Source of the DNA: Hoeflea_A sp965228435
GTDB lineage: Bacteria > Pseudomonadota > Alphaproteobacteria > Rhizobiales > Rhizobiaceae
Assembly: GCA_965228435.1 (NCBI GenBank)
Contig: OZ245818.1
Coordinates: forward strand, 3,844,001 to 3,908,000
DNA length: 64,000 nt
Direction: 5' to 3'
In this document: positions 51,657-60,287 of the stretch, one piece after another
Position numbering within the stretch: the first letter of the stretch is position 1
Layout of the letters: each line of letters begins with the position of its first letter
The notes under the pieces: model-generated
The model's input: only the letters and a program-made list of their open reading frames with translations
Databases searched by the model: none
What the model was told of the DNA's origin: nothing
Program-made: the position numbers and the translations under genes

Positions 51657-54600
51657 TCAGAGGACCCAGACGTCGTCCTCATAGTCTGGTGAGATATTGG
51701 CAATCGCCTCATCGCTCTGGACGAAGGAGACCAGCATGTCGTCGAAGCCCAGTCCGGCTTCCATGCGGCCCACCCAGTAATCGTGTCCCGCGGCATCCGA
51801 TGCCCGCTCGAGCACGTTCCAGTAGAGAGCCTCCACATAGTCAGCATCGGTTGGATTGGCGCCGTAAAGCATCTCGAACTCGTGTGCTTCTATAAAGCGG
51901 TCAGCCATGTAATCCGCAGCGTCAAAGCCAGGGGTGTTGGCCTTCAGGTCCTCCAAGATGTCGATCCAGTACCGCAGGCCTTCTTCGTCCGGCGCGCGTC
52001 CGAGGCTTGCCACGTACATACGGTAAACGAGACCGAGACATGGACTGTCGATGTCGCTGACGAAATGGCCGCCGGGGTCGGCAACCGGACCGTCTTCAAC
52101 ATCCTGGGTGCCGCCGGTACCATCGGCCCGACTGACGGTCTGACCGTACAGCTTGACGACATCCGCCTCGGCGACATCGAAGCCGAAGTCGTTGCCGGAC
52201 TGAATGGCAACCGAAAACTCAGATGGGTCTTCCACATCTCCGATGAGCTCCGCCACCAGGGTGAGCGCCTCGATCGCCCTTTCGGAATTGGATGTGTCGT
52301 CCACGCCGAATTCGATCGAAGACGAATCCGTTCCGGACTCGTCTGACCAGAAGGACACATCGGATGAATCGGACGTGTCATCGCTTGCCTCAAAACCGTT
52401 GCCGACATCCTGCGTGATGTCCCGACCTGAGGCGTAGCTGACTGTCTGGCCAAACATCTTGACGATTTCGACATCACCGACGTCGAAAGTGTAGGTGTCA
52501 TTGGCCTCGATCAGAATGTTCGGCGTCTCGTCCTCGTCCTCTGCGTCCTCGATCGGAAAAACGACCGCCTCATCCATCCGGGTCTCGTTGGGTGCCACCA
52601 GGGTACTGGCTTGATTTGCCGCCGATCCGTCCAGGTCGGCGGAAAATCCATTGATGACGGTTTGGGTGATGTTGGTCCCGGCCGCATAGCTGACGGTCTG
52701 TCCGAACATCTTGACGATGTCGGCCGTTCCTACATTGAAGACGAAGTTATCGCCTGCATCGATGACGATGGAAAATCCGTCATCCGCTTCGTCCTCGGAG
52801 CTTTCGTCAATCTGTGAGGCAGCCGCTATGGGCGACGTCAGGCTGTCAGCGACGGATTCCGAGGCATCGCCAGTTGTGACCTCGAAGCCGTTGACGACGG
52901 TCTGTTGATTGTCGTTTCCGTTCACATAGCTGACGGTTTGACCAAACATCTTGGTCACGGATGTGGACTCGATGTTGAACTCGAAATCATCGCCGGATTC
53001 GATCAGGATCGACAGTTCGGAGCCGGCCGCAAGATCGTTGCGGATCTGTCTGACCAGTTCGAGAATGGCGACCATATCGGTGGAATCATCGTCATTCTGG
53101 CGTTCGTCGATCAGATCCGAGATGCTGCCCAGGTCGCTCTGCGAGAAAATGTCGTCCAGGGCGGCAACCACCTCGGCGATGGCGCTGCCATCGGTCAATA
53201 TGTCATCGAGCAGTTGCTCCGCCTCTTCTCCGAATTCCGAGGCCAGAGCCTGGGCCTGCTGGGTGGAATCAACGTCCATTGCGGCGAAGTCGATATTGCC
53301 AAAGTCGGAGAATTGACCCTCCGCGACATCGGTGACGTCGAACCCGTTGGTGATGGTTTGGTCATTGCGATCGCCGGCGACATAGCTGACGGTCTGACCG
53401 AACATCTTGGTGACTTCGGCGTCGCCGATATTGAAAAAGAAATTGTGTCCGGTTTCGATGACGATGGATACGTCCGTCGGATCCTCCAGTTTTCCGACGA
53501 TGTCGGCCACCTTGGTGAGGATTTCGATGATCTTGTCGGGATCCGCTCCGTCGGAGCTCTCGCTATTGGCAACCGATGTGCCGAACAGTTCCTCCATCGA
53601 AGGCTGGGGGTCTTCGAGAGTGGCTGAGGCGCTAGAAACGGTTGGATCCGTGTCGACGGATATTCCGTTGGTGACGGTTTGCACGTTGTGATCGCCGGCA
53701 ACATAACTGACGGTCTGGCCGAACATTTTGGTGATGCTGGTCGTGCCGAGATCGAAGGAAATACTATCGCCGGTGGTGATCAGGATGTTCGGCAGCTCCG
53801 CCTCGACCTCTGTTGCAGCCGCTTGCGATTGATTCGAAACTTCATCCGCAGAGGACTGGCTTGCTGAAGTGTCGCCAAGGATCACCGGACCGTTGGTGAT
53901 GGTTTGATCATTGTCGTCACCTGAAATGTAGCTGACCGTCTGTCCGAACATCTTGACGACGCTGGTTTCGCCGATGTTGAACGTGAAATCATCGCCGGTC
54001 TCGATGACAATGGAAAAGCCGGCCTGGCTGGATTCTGCTGACGATGCCGCGGTTGCGGCGGCGGAACCGCCACCGGATGATCCTCCGGAACCGGTCGCTT
54101 CGTTGTCGAACCCGTTGACGATGGTTTGCCGATTGTCGTCGCCCGAGACATGGCTGACGGTTTGCCCAAGCAGCTTGGTGACCGTCGTCTCGCCGACCAT
54201 GAAGTCGAAGGAATCGCCGGAATCAATTGAAATGGAAAAATCGGTACCGGTGCCAAGGTCCTGGTAAATCTGGTCGGCGAGGCCAAGGATCGCGACGATA
54301 TCGAGCGAATCGTCTTCGGCCTGGAGCGCATCCGATGCGTCCGATGCGGCCTCCGCCAGGCCGTGGATGACAAAAATCTCGTTCAGCGCCGCGATGATTT
54401 CCTCGATGGCGCTGTTGTCGGCCAGAACCTCTGCAAACAACCGCTCCGCCTCAAATCCGAAGGCGTCGATCGCAGCGTCGACGACCGCTGGATCATCGAT
54501 TTGCAAAGCATCAAAGATATCTTCGATGAAGCCGGTGGAGAATGTTTCGGGTCGGATCTGATCGATGTCGACGGAGCCTTCCAGGCCGTTGGTCACGACC

Positions 54601-54713
54601 TGTACATTGTCTTTGCCTGTTCCGTAGGTGATGGTTTGACCCACCAGCGCGGTGAGAATGAAATCCGGTGTGGTGTAGTGGAACGTATCGCCTGCCGAGA
54701 TCTGGATTTGCAT
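51657..54713 (-). CDS. Nine-repeat DUF4214 protein (novel repeat family)
   Basis: A 1018-residue acidic protein without a signal peptide. Nine copies of a 43-44-residue unit, each with GDxFxFNxG, then KMFGQTVSY, then QTxxNGF, fall at residues 1-44, 159-202, 233-276, 309-351, 415-458, 567-610, 647-690, 732-774 and 833-876. Ser/Asp/Glu linkers separate them, and a helical insert is duplicated (about 80-158 and 484-566). Residues 895-1018 are a DUF4214 domain ending DDVWVL. DUF4214 domains are often in secreted or surface proteins, and the hydrophobic end resembles type I signals. The autotransporter gene lies 83 bases upstream on the same strand. I do not know the repeat family. Confidence 0.85.
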   Translation of the reverse strand: MQIQISAGDTFHYTTPDFILTALVGQTITYGTGKDNVQVVTNGLEGSVDIDQIRPETFSTGFIEDIFDALQIDDPAVVDAAIDAFGFEAERLFAEVLADNSAIEEIIAALNEIFVIHGLAEAASDASDALQAEDDSLDIVAILGLADQIYQDLGTGTDFSISIDSGDSFDFMVGETTVTKLLGQTVSHVSGDDNRQTIVNGFDNEATGSGGSSGGGSAAATAASSAESSQAGFSIVIETGDDFTFNIGETSVVKMFGQTVSYISGDDNDQTITNGPVILGDTSASQSSADEVSNQSQAAATEVEAELPNILITTGDSISFDLGTTSITKMFGQTVSYVAGDHNVQTVTNGISVDTDPTVSSASATLEDPQPSMEELFGTSVANSESSDGADPDKIIEILTKVADIVGKLEDPTDVSIVIETGHNFFFNIGDAEVTKMFGQTVSYVAGDRNDQTITNGFDVTDVAEGQFSDFGNIDFAAMDVDSTQQAQALASEFGEEAEQLLDDILTDGSAIAEVVAALDDIFSQSDLGSISDLIDERQNDDDSTDMVAILELVRQIRNDLAAGSELSILIESGDDFEFNIESTSVTKMFGQTVSYVNGNDNQQTVVNGFEVTTGDASESVADSLTSPIAAASQIDESSEDEADDGFSIVIDAGDNFVFNVGTADIVKMFGQTVSYAAGTNITQTVINGFSADLDGSAANQASTLVAPNETRMDEAVVFPIEDAEDEDETPNILIEANDTYTFDVGDVEIVKMFGQTVSYASGRDITQDVGNGFEASDDTSDSSDVSFWSDESGTDSSSIEFGVDDTSNSERAIEALTLVAELIGDVEDPSEFSVAIQSGNDFGFDVAEADVVKLYGQTVSRADGTGGTQDVEDGPVADPGGHFVSDIDSPCLGLVYRMYVASLGRAPDEEGLRYWIDILEDLKANTPGFDAADYMADRFIEAHEFEMLYGANPTDADYVEALYWNVLERASDAAGHDYWVGRMEAGLGFDDMLVSFVQSDEAIANISPDYEDDVWVL
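52086..54713 (-). repeat. Nine protein-level repeats inside the 1018-residue protein
   Basis: Units in order from the N-terminus lie at 54582-54713, 54108-54239, 53886-54017, 53661-53789, 53340-53471, 52884-53015, 52644-52775, 52392-52520 and 52086-52217. The KMFGQTVSY core is almost invariant in units 3-8 and degenerate in units 1, 2 and 9 (LVGQTITY, LLGQTVSH, LYGQTVSR), consistent with older edges and recent internal duplication. They are coding repeats with variable linkers, not a CRISPR array. Confidence 0.9.
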
Positions 54714-54796
54714 GCAAGTCTCCCTGATGAAATCGCTGTTGCCGCCTTCAGAGAGGCGGGGCCAGCGGGTGTAGTCCCTTCGTCTCTTCGGCGAGC

Positions 54797-57700
54797 CTAG
54801 AACAGGACCCGCAAGTGCCCCTCGATCTGATTGGCGCTGGAGCCATCACCAAATTGGCCATCATAGGCCACGCCGAACGTCACATTGTTCGCGGCCTCAA
54901 CGTCGAAGCCAGCCTGCATAACCAGCGCATCCACGGCAATCGGTGCGCCAGTCACGGTGAACGGGATGGAGCCGGCCAGCGCAAACGTCGCCGACGGATC
55001 GGTGTCGCCAAAGGCGTGACGCCAGCCGGCCATTCCATGCAGCCGCACCGTCCGGGTCATTTGTTGCGCGACACGAAGGCCGAGCGTCGTGAAGGTCGTG
55101 CTCTGCGCTTCCGAGGCGGCGGTCAGAGCGGCGCTGCCGCCCGTTTCAGTGTAGCCATCGGTGTCGAGTTGCATGAAGGACAGGTTTGCAAAGGGCTCAA
55201 CCCGCGTGTCGCCTCGGACGATCCGGTAACCCGTCTCTGAAAAGAGTTGCCAACTTGTCGCGTCGTAGCTGGCCGTGAGAGTCTGCGACTTCCTGCGAAT
55301 GGCAACTGAACGGCTTGAGTCGATGTCATGCCATGTGAACAGACCGCCAAAATTGACAAACACCGGACCATGCGTCGCCTGGCCATAGGCGCCGGCAGAA
55401 ATGCTGTCGGCATTTGCAGAAGAAGACAAAGCGGACTGGCTGGTCTCGGTGTGACCGTAGGCCCCCAGGATTCCGAGGCGCCAGTGCCGGCCGAAATCGC
55501 GATCGAGGCCGGCGACAAATCCGCCATAGCTGTTGTCGGCGGCCGCCGTATTGCCCGTGGAGTCGATGTCTTCCCAACCACCATAGCCGGCGATCCAGGC
55601 TCCGTGCTGCGAATTCGAATTGGTGCTGCCGTAGGCGAAAACCTGGGTGTCGTCCTGAAACGACCCGCCCAGCCGCTGGTTGACGGTGTCGCTGACTTTA
55701 CGGCCGCTGCTCACCAGGGCACCCTTGAGCGACGCCTGGGTCTGGCCACTGAGCTTATCGAACAGACCTCTTGCCTCTGTTTCGCTTGCCGACCCGAAAG
55801 CCAACTGGACGACCTCATGGTCGAGGTCCAGCAAATCGAGGGCCTCGGCGACAGCCAACTGGTTTTCCGATTCGCCGACACTTGCGAACGACTGGCTGAC
55901 CGACTGGGTGAGGGTGATATCTGTGGCGTCGTAGCCAAGCGTATAGTCGATAAAGGTGGAGGTGCCGGAAACGCCAGAGAATGTTCCGCTGACCGCGGTG
56001 TCGGCGGTCAGTATCGTGAATGTCGTGTCTACGGAATAGCTGTCGGCTGAAACCAGGACCGAGCCACCGTCGATCGTGACCGTTCCGGTCGAAGCGAGCA
56101 GGTCGACATTGCCGTCGGTGTCGATTTCCACATCAAAGATGCTGCCGCTTTCGAAAGTCACATCGGCTGTGTTGAGCGTGCCGACGGAACTTCCCGGCGT
56201 GATGGTTCCGCCGCTGTTCACGGTGATCGTTCCGGTGAGCATGCCGGTTCCGCCCAGCGTTCCGCCATTGTTGACGACAACGGCCCCAGGCAAAGATCCG
56301 GTCACCGAAAGGATGCCTCCATTGATGTTCGTTTGACCTGTGAAGCTGGTGCTTTTCGAGGTCAGGACCGTCGTGCCGCCTTCGACCTCGATAGTGCCGC
56401 TGCCGGTGAATGGCACGGCAAATTCGAAGCCACCCGAGTCGTCCGCGTGGTTGAACAGGACAGAGCCGGTGCCGTCGCCGAAAGCGATTGATTTCGCTTT
56501 GAGGGTGCCGGTGTCGAGCGCCGTGTCGCCGGATTGCGATCCAATGACAAAGCTGCCGGTGGAGCCGCTGGACTGGGCCACTGTCAGAGCACCATTGCCG
56601 CTATTGATATTAACGAGGCCGCTGTTGTTGAGGATGAGCGTGCCCGAACCGGAGGCCCCGACGACAAGATCCTTCGAGACCTTCAGGGATGAGGAGTCGA
56701 CCGTGGAGCCACTTGAGGTCGCTCCGGAAACCTTGACGGTGCCGGAACTGCCCGAAGAAACGCCGATTGTCGCATCGCCGCTGATGTTGACGATCGCCGC
56801 GTCGGCAATGCTCATCATGCCGCCGGCGCCGGTGTTGCCGACGTTCAATTCGTTGCCGTTTAAATCTCCGGTTACGGTCAGAGTGCCGACGTCGACCGTG
56901 GTGGTTCCCGAAAATCCGCTGTTGTCGGCGGACAACTCGGTGTAGCCGGCTTCAACATCGATTGTCCCTTTGCCACTGATGGTAAAGGCGAGTTCGGTCG
57001 CGTCAGCTTCGGTGCCGGTGTGGTTCAAAACCAGCGTTCCGGTGCCACTGCCGAATTGAAGGGAGGCGGCCGAGAGTGTTCCGGGTGCGGCCGCACTTGA
57101 ACCAGAGGCCGCGCCGATAACCACCGTTCCGTTCGAGCCACTTTGGCGTGCCACCGAAACGATGCCTTTTGCCTTGTCGGCGTCTACCGTTGCTCCAGAA
57201 GACACTGTCAGTGTGGCGGTGCCCTTGTTTCCAACATAAAAGGTGCCGGCGACCGATAATGACGAAGCTGTGCCGCCGGTGCTATCACCGGTCACCGTCA
57301 CCGAGCCGGAACTGCTGCCGTTGTTGCCGATGATGACGTTGCCGGTCTGGACACTCTGCCCACCCTGTTGAATCACCATGATGGATTCTGTGGAGGAGTC
57401 GCCAACTGTGAGCGCGCTTCCACCCAGTGCCACATCGACGACCAGGGTCCCGCCATCAACCGTCGTGGTGCCGGCGTATCCGCTGTTGTCGCCAGTGAGT
57501 TCGGTGTAGCCGCCAGCGACGGTGATGGTGCCGGACTTCAGCCCGGACAGAGACGCGATTGGGACTGAAAACACATAGGGATTGGTGGAGGTTGCGGTAT
57601 GATTGAAGACCATGCCGCCGCCCGCTTCAACAATCGAGATGCCGGGAGCCGAAATGGTGCCCGGATCATTCGGAGTCTGTCCGATGGCGCTGCCGATGAT

Positions 57701-58255
57701 GATGGAGGCAGTCGCATCTTCACCAACGGCTACGGTGATCGGACCGCCAATGCTCTGGGCAATGACAGCGCCGCCCTCCGAAATCGTCAGTGTGGCCTTT
57801 CCCTCGCTGCCGACGATCAGGCCGCCAGCGGCATTCAGCGTCGAGGCGTAAGTTGTTGTGCCGTCGGTCGTAGATCCGGAAACCACCACCGACCCATTGC
57901 TGCCCTTGTTATAACCGATGGCAATGGCATCATCGAGTATGAGTTGGCCACCGTTTTCAATGGTCAGAGAACCTTTGGATGAATTGCCCACGATCATGTC
58001 GTCGGCTTCGGCGGTTCCGTTGGAGACCTGGTCTGAAATCACGGTCGCATTGGGAGATTCGGTGTCGATATAGGCGAAGTCACTATCGGTAGGAACCGCG
58101 CCAGTCGACCAGTTGGTAGCGTCAAACCAGTCGGAGGAGGTCTCGCCTGTCCAGGTCTGCGCGTGAACCGCTGAGGCAAGTGGCAGTACCAGTAGGACCG
58201 AGACGATCGCAAGAGTCGGCCGGAATGGCGTGAGGTTTGTTTTCTTTGTTGGCAT
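54797..58255 (-). CDS. AIDA-like autotransporter with repetitive beta-helix passenger
   Basis: About 1152 residues from the ATG at 58255. A signal peptide (TLAIVSVLLVLPLASAVHA) is followed by a passenger of short beta-helix repeats (GSLTIENGGQLIL, GTTTVDGGTLVV). Three copies of a roughly 185-residue superunit start at TLTISEGG, TLTVSSGA and TLILNNSG. The last about 265 residues form the autotransporter barrel (GAWIAGYGGWEDI ... HLRVLF) with the terminal phenylalanine. It is probably a surface adhesin. A perfect TATAAT lies 176 bases upstream. The nine-repeat protein gene follows 83 bases later. Confidence 0.92.
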   Translation of the reverse strand: MPTKKTNLTPFRPTLAIVSVLLVLPLASAVHAQTWTGETSSDWFDATNWSTGAVPTDSDFAYIDTESPNATVISDQVSNGTAEADDMIVGNSSKGSLTIENGGQLILDDAIAIGYNKGSNGSVVVSGSTTDGTTTYASTLNAAGGLIVGSEGKATLTISEGGAVIAQSIGGPITVAVGEDATASIIIGSAIGQTPNDPGTISAPGISIVEAGGGMVFNHTATSTNPYVFSVPIASLSGLKSGTITVAGGYTELTGDNSGYAGTTTVDGGTLVVDVALGGSALTVGDSSTESIMVIQQGGQSVQTGNVIIGNNGSSSGSVTVTGDSTGGTASSLSVAGTFYVGNKGTATLTVSSGATVDADKAKGIVSVARQSGSNGTVVIGAASGSSAAAPGTLSAASLQFGSGTGTLVLNHTGTEADATELAFTISGKGTIDVEAGYTELSADNSGFSGTTTVDVGTLTVTGDLNGNELNVGNTGAGGMMSIADAAIVNISGDATIGVSSGSSGTVKVSGATSSGSTVDSSSLKVSKDLVVGASGSGTLILNNSGLVNINSGNGALTVAQSSGSTGSFVIGSQSGDTALDTGTLKAKSIAFGDGTGSVLFNHADDSGGFEFAVPFTGSGTIEVEGGTTVLTSKSTSFTGQTNINGGILSVTGSLPGAVVVNNGGTLGGTGMLTGTITVNSGGTITPGSSVGTLNTADVTFESGSIFDVEIDTDGNVDLLASTGTVTIDGGSVLVSADSYSVDTTFTILTADTAVSGTFSGVSGTSTFIDYTLGYDATDITLTQSVSQSFASVGESENQLAVAEALDLLDLDHEVVQLAFGSASETEARGLFDKLSGQTQASLKGALVSSGRKVSDTVNQRLGGSFQDDTQVFAYGSTNSNSQHGAWIAGYGGWEDIDSTGNTAAADNSYGGFVAGLDRDFGRHWRLGILGAYGHTETSQSALSSSANADSISAGAYGQATHGPVFVNFGGLFTWHDIDSSRSVAIRRKSQTLTASYDATSWQLFSETGYRIVRGDTRVEPFANLSFMQLDTDGYTETGGSAALTAASEAQSTTFTTLGLRVAQQMTRTVRLHGMAGWRHAFGDTDPSATFALAGSIPFTVTGAPIAVDALVMQAGFDVEAANNVTFGVAYDGQFGDGSSANQIEGHLRVLF

Positions 58256-58568
58256 TTGGACAACCCACATTTCAAGAACCTGCGTGTGAGTTTTGTCCTG
58301 TTCGACTTGCGTGGGGCTTTTCTCGCCACGTTTCCGCGCGCCGAAACTGTTGGCTCGTGGCTTGCGCCGCGTCTGAGATGCTGCCCGCATTTGGCATCGA
58401 TTAACCCCCGCGAATCGATTGTCTGACGGCATTATAGGGTGGGCCCGGAGCTCACAAAGGCGCAGATCTGCTAGCGCCGAGGCCGCATTTTGAAGCAAGG
58501 AAGGATTGTGTCGCCTGTGCCCTGTCAGGAATGACAGGTGGATCGGACCATCAGATCTCAAAACAAGG
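58256..58568. other. Intergenic region upstream of the autotransporter
   Basis: About 313 bases between the SDR stop and the autotransporter start. It holds the candidate promoter at 58431-58457 and a perfect stem CCTGTCA-GGAA-TGACAGG at 58521-58538 just after the SDR stop, without a U-tract. The in-frame extension of the autotransporter frame through this region is a non-coding artefact. Confidence 0.5.
58431..58457 (-). promoter_or_regulatory. Candidate promoter of the autotransporter gene
   Basis: On the minus strand a perfect TATAAT (58431-58436) is preceded, 15 bases upstream, by TTGTGA (58452-58457), four of six matches to TTGACA. The leader to the ATG would be about 170 bases, leaving room for post-transcriptional control. 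Confidence 0.5.
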
Positions 58569-59273
58569 CTAAACCGAGCGGGTGATGCCGCCGTCGATGC
58601 GGATGTTCTGGCCGGTGATGTAGCTGGACTTGTCAGACGCCAGGAAGGCGATGAGTTCGGACACTTCCGCGACGTTGCCGTATCGGCCCATCGGAATGCG
58701 GGTGCGGCGGTCTTCCTTTTCCGGCAGGCTGTCGATGAAACCGGGCATGACATTGTTCATGCGGATATTGTCGCCGGCATATTTGTCCGTAAACAGCTTG
58801 GTGAAGGCGGCAAGGCCGGAGCGGAATACACCGGAAGTCGGAAAGAGCTCCTCGGGCTCGAAGGCGGCATAGGTGGATATGTTGACGAATGCGCCGTTGC
58901 CCTGTTTCTGCATGATCGGTGTCACGATGCGGGCGACCCGGATCACGTTGAGCAGGTAGAATTCCATACCCTCATGCCAGTCTTCGTCGCTCAATTCGAG
59001 CACGGGTCCCTTCGGTCCGTGTCCGGCACTGGAGACGACCGCATCGATGCGGCCCCATTTGTCCATTGTCGCGTCCACCAGGGCCTGCAGGTCTGCTGCG
59101 TTGCGGTTCGAGCCCTCGATGCCGAGGCCACCAAGCTGAGCCGCCAGTTCCAGACCTTTTCCGGACGAGGACAGGATCGCTATGTCGAAACCGTCTTCGG
59201 ACAGTTTGCGTGCGGCATCGGCACCCATGCCGCTGCCACCGCCGATGATCAAGGCTACGGGGCGGTCACTCAT
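58569..59273 (-). CDS. SDR-family protein with atypical catalytic site
   Basis: A 234-residue short-chain dehydrogenase/reductase. The cofactor loop GGGSGMGADAARKL and the NAG-like region SSAGHGPKG are present, and the catalytic Ser lies in FVNISTYAAF. The usual YxxxK is replaced by GVFRSGLAAF, so the catalytic Tyr and Lys are missing as in a recognised divergent SDR subgroup (often with SN-x-x-R in this place). Its activity is uncertain. It is last in the 3-hydroxybutyryl-CoA dehydrogenase/etf block. Confidence 0.85.
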   Translation of the reverse strand: MSDRPVALIIGGGSGMGADAARKLSEDGFDIAILSSSGKGLELAAQLGGLGIEGSNRNAADLQALVDATMDKWGRIDAVVSSAGHGPKGPVLELSDEDWHEGMEFYLLNVIRVARIVTPIMQKQGNGAFVNISTYAAFEPEELFPTSGVFRSGLAAFTKLFTDKYAGDNIRMNNVMPGFIDSLPEKEDRRTRIPMGRYGNVAEVSELIAFLASDKSSYITGQNIRIDGGITRSV

Positions 59274-59285
59274 GTCAGAAGTTCC

Positions 59286-60167
59286 TCAGCGCGTGGGGAC
59301 AGGTTCGTCGCCGCGGTAGTCATAGAAGCCGCGGCCGGTCTTGCGGCCGAGCCAACCGGCTTCGACATATTTCGTCAAAAGCGGGCAGGGGCGATACTTG
59401 GAATCGGCCAGGCCGTCATAGAGCACCTGCATGATCGACAGGCAGGTGTCGAGCCCGATGAAATCGGCCAATTGCAGCGGCCCAATCGGATGGTTGGCGC
59501 CGAGCTTCATGGCCGTGTCGATGGCCTCGACCGTACCGACGCCTTCATAGAGCGTGTAGATCGCCTCGTTGATCATCGGCAGGAGGATGCGGTTGACGAT
59601 AAACGCCGGAAAGTCCTCGGCGACCGTCACCGTCTTGCCGAGCGATTCCACGAATTCCTTGGAGGCCTCGAACGTTACGTCTTCGGTGGCAATGCCGCGA
59701 ACCAGCTCGACCAGGTGCATCACCGGTGCCGGGTTCATGAAGTGAATGCCGATGAAACGCTCCGGACGGTCGGTTGCCGAGGCCAGGCGGGTGATCGACA
59801 GGGACGATGTGTCCGTGGCGATGATGGCTTCCGGATTGAGCAGCGGGCAAAGATTGGCGTAGATCTTGCGCTTGATGGTCTCGTCTTCCGTCGCCGCCTC
59901 GATGACCATGTCGGTGGCCGCGAGATCCTCGACCGAAATGGCCGGGGCTATGCGCGCCTGGGCGGCGTCCCGCGCGCCCTCTTCCAGATTTCCGGCGGCA
60001 ACCTGGCGGGCCATGTTGCCGTTGATCGTGGCCATGCCGTCATTGATCTTGGCTTCGGAGACATCGTGCAGCAGGACATCGTAGCCGGCCACGGCGCAGA
60101 CATGGGCGATGCCGCTGCCCATCTGGCCAGCACCAACAATACCAACTGATTTGATCGAGCCGGCCAT
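59286..60167 (-). CDS. 3-hydroxybutyryl-CoA dehydrogenase
   Basis: About 293 residues from the ATG at 60167. The NAD loop is GAGQMGSGIAHVCAVAG, the catalytic His lies in GIHFMNPAPVMHLVE, and the C-terminal domain (NHPIGPLQLADFIGLD, RKTGRGFYDY) is complete. It oxidises (S)-3-hydroxybutyryl-CoA to acetoacetyl-CoA, linking to etfAB through acyl-CoA oxidation or polyhydroxybutyrate metabolism. It starts 121 bases after etfA with a strong hairpin in between. Confidence 0.94.
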   Translation of the reverse strand: MAGSIKSVGIVGAGQMGSGIAHVCAVAGYDVLLHDVSEAKINDGMATINGNMARQVAAGNLEEGARDAAQARIAPAISVEDLAATDMVIEAATEDETIKRKIYANLCPLLNPEAIIATDTSSLSITRLASATDRPERFIGIHFMNPAPVMHLVELVRGIATEDVTFEASKEFVESLGKTVTVAEDFPAFIVNRILLPMINEAIYTLYEGVGTVEAIDTAMKLGANHPIGPLQLADFIGLDTCLSIMQVLYDGLADSKYRPCPLLTKYVEAGWLGRKTGRGFYDYRGDEPVPTR

Positions 60168-60203
60168 AACCTCAATTCCCTGTAATGAACCGCGCACAAA
60201 CTA

Positions 60204-60246
60204 ATTGGCCGGGCTGACAACGTCCAGCCCGGCCAATCATTTTTTT
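60204..60246. terminator. Strong 13-bp hairpin with U-tract between etfA and 3-hydroxybutyryl-CoA dehydrogenase genes
   Basis: ATTGGCCGGGCTG (60204-60216) and CAGCCCGGCCAAT (60225-60237) form a perfect stem with an 8-base loop. CATTTTTTT follows on the plus strand. The U-tract faces the plus strand, opposite to the genes, while the minus side reads TAGTTTG. It can terminate or attenuate etf transcripts in the minus direction and block antisense transcription in the other. Confidence 0.6.
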
Positions 60247-60287
60247 GCAGGTGCGAAGAGGGCTATGCGGCCCCGTTTGCCAACGGG

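Noticed and set aside
52086..54713. Regularly spaced repeats that could suggest a CRISPR array
   Set aside because: Units are about 130 bases, vary between copies, sit in a single long open frame and repeat at protein level.
51657..54713. Classification of the repeat protein as an RTX protein
   Set aside because: No GGxGxDxUx nonapeptides are present; the repeats are a different type.
58506..60149. 547-codon open frame on the plus strand
   Set aside because: Antisense to the SDR and 3-hydroxybutyryl-CoA dehydrogenase genes; the translation is Arg/Asp/Gly-rich without domains.
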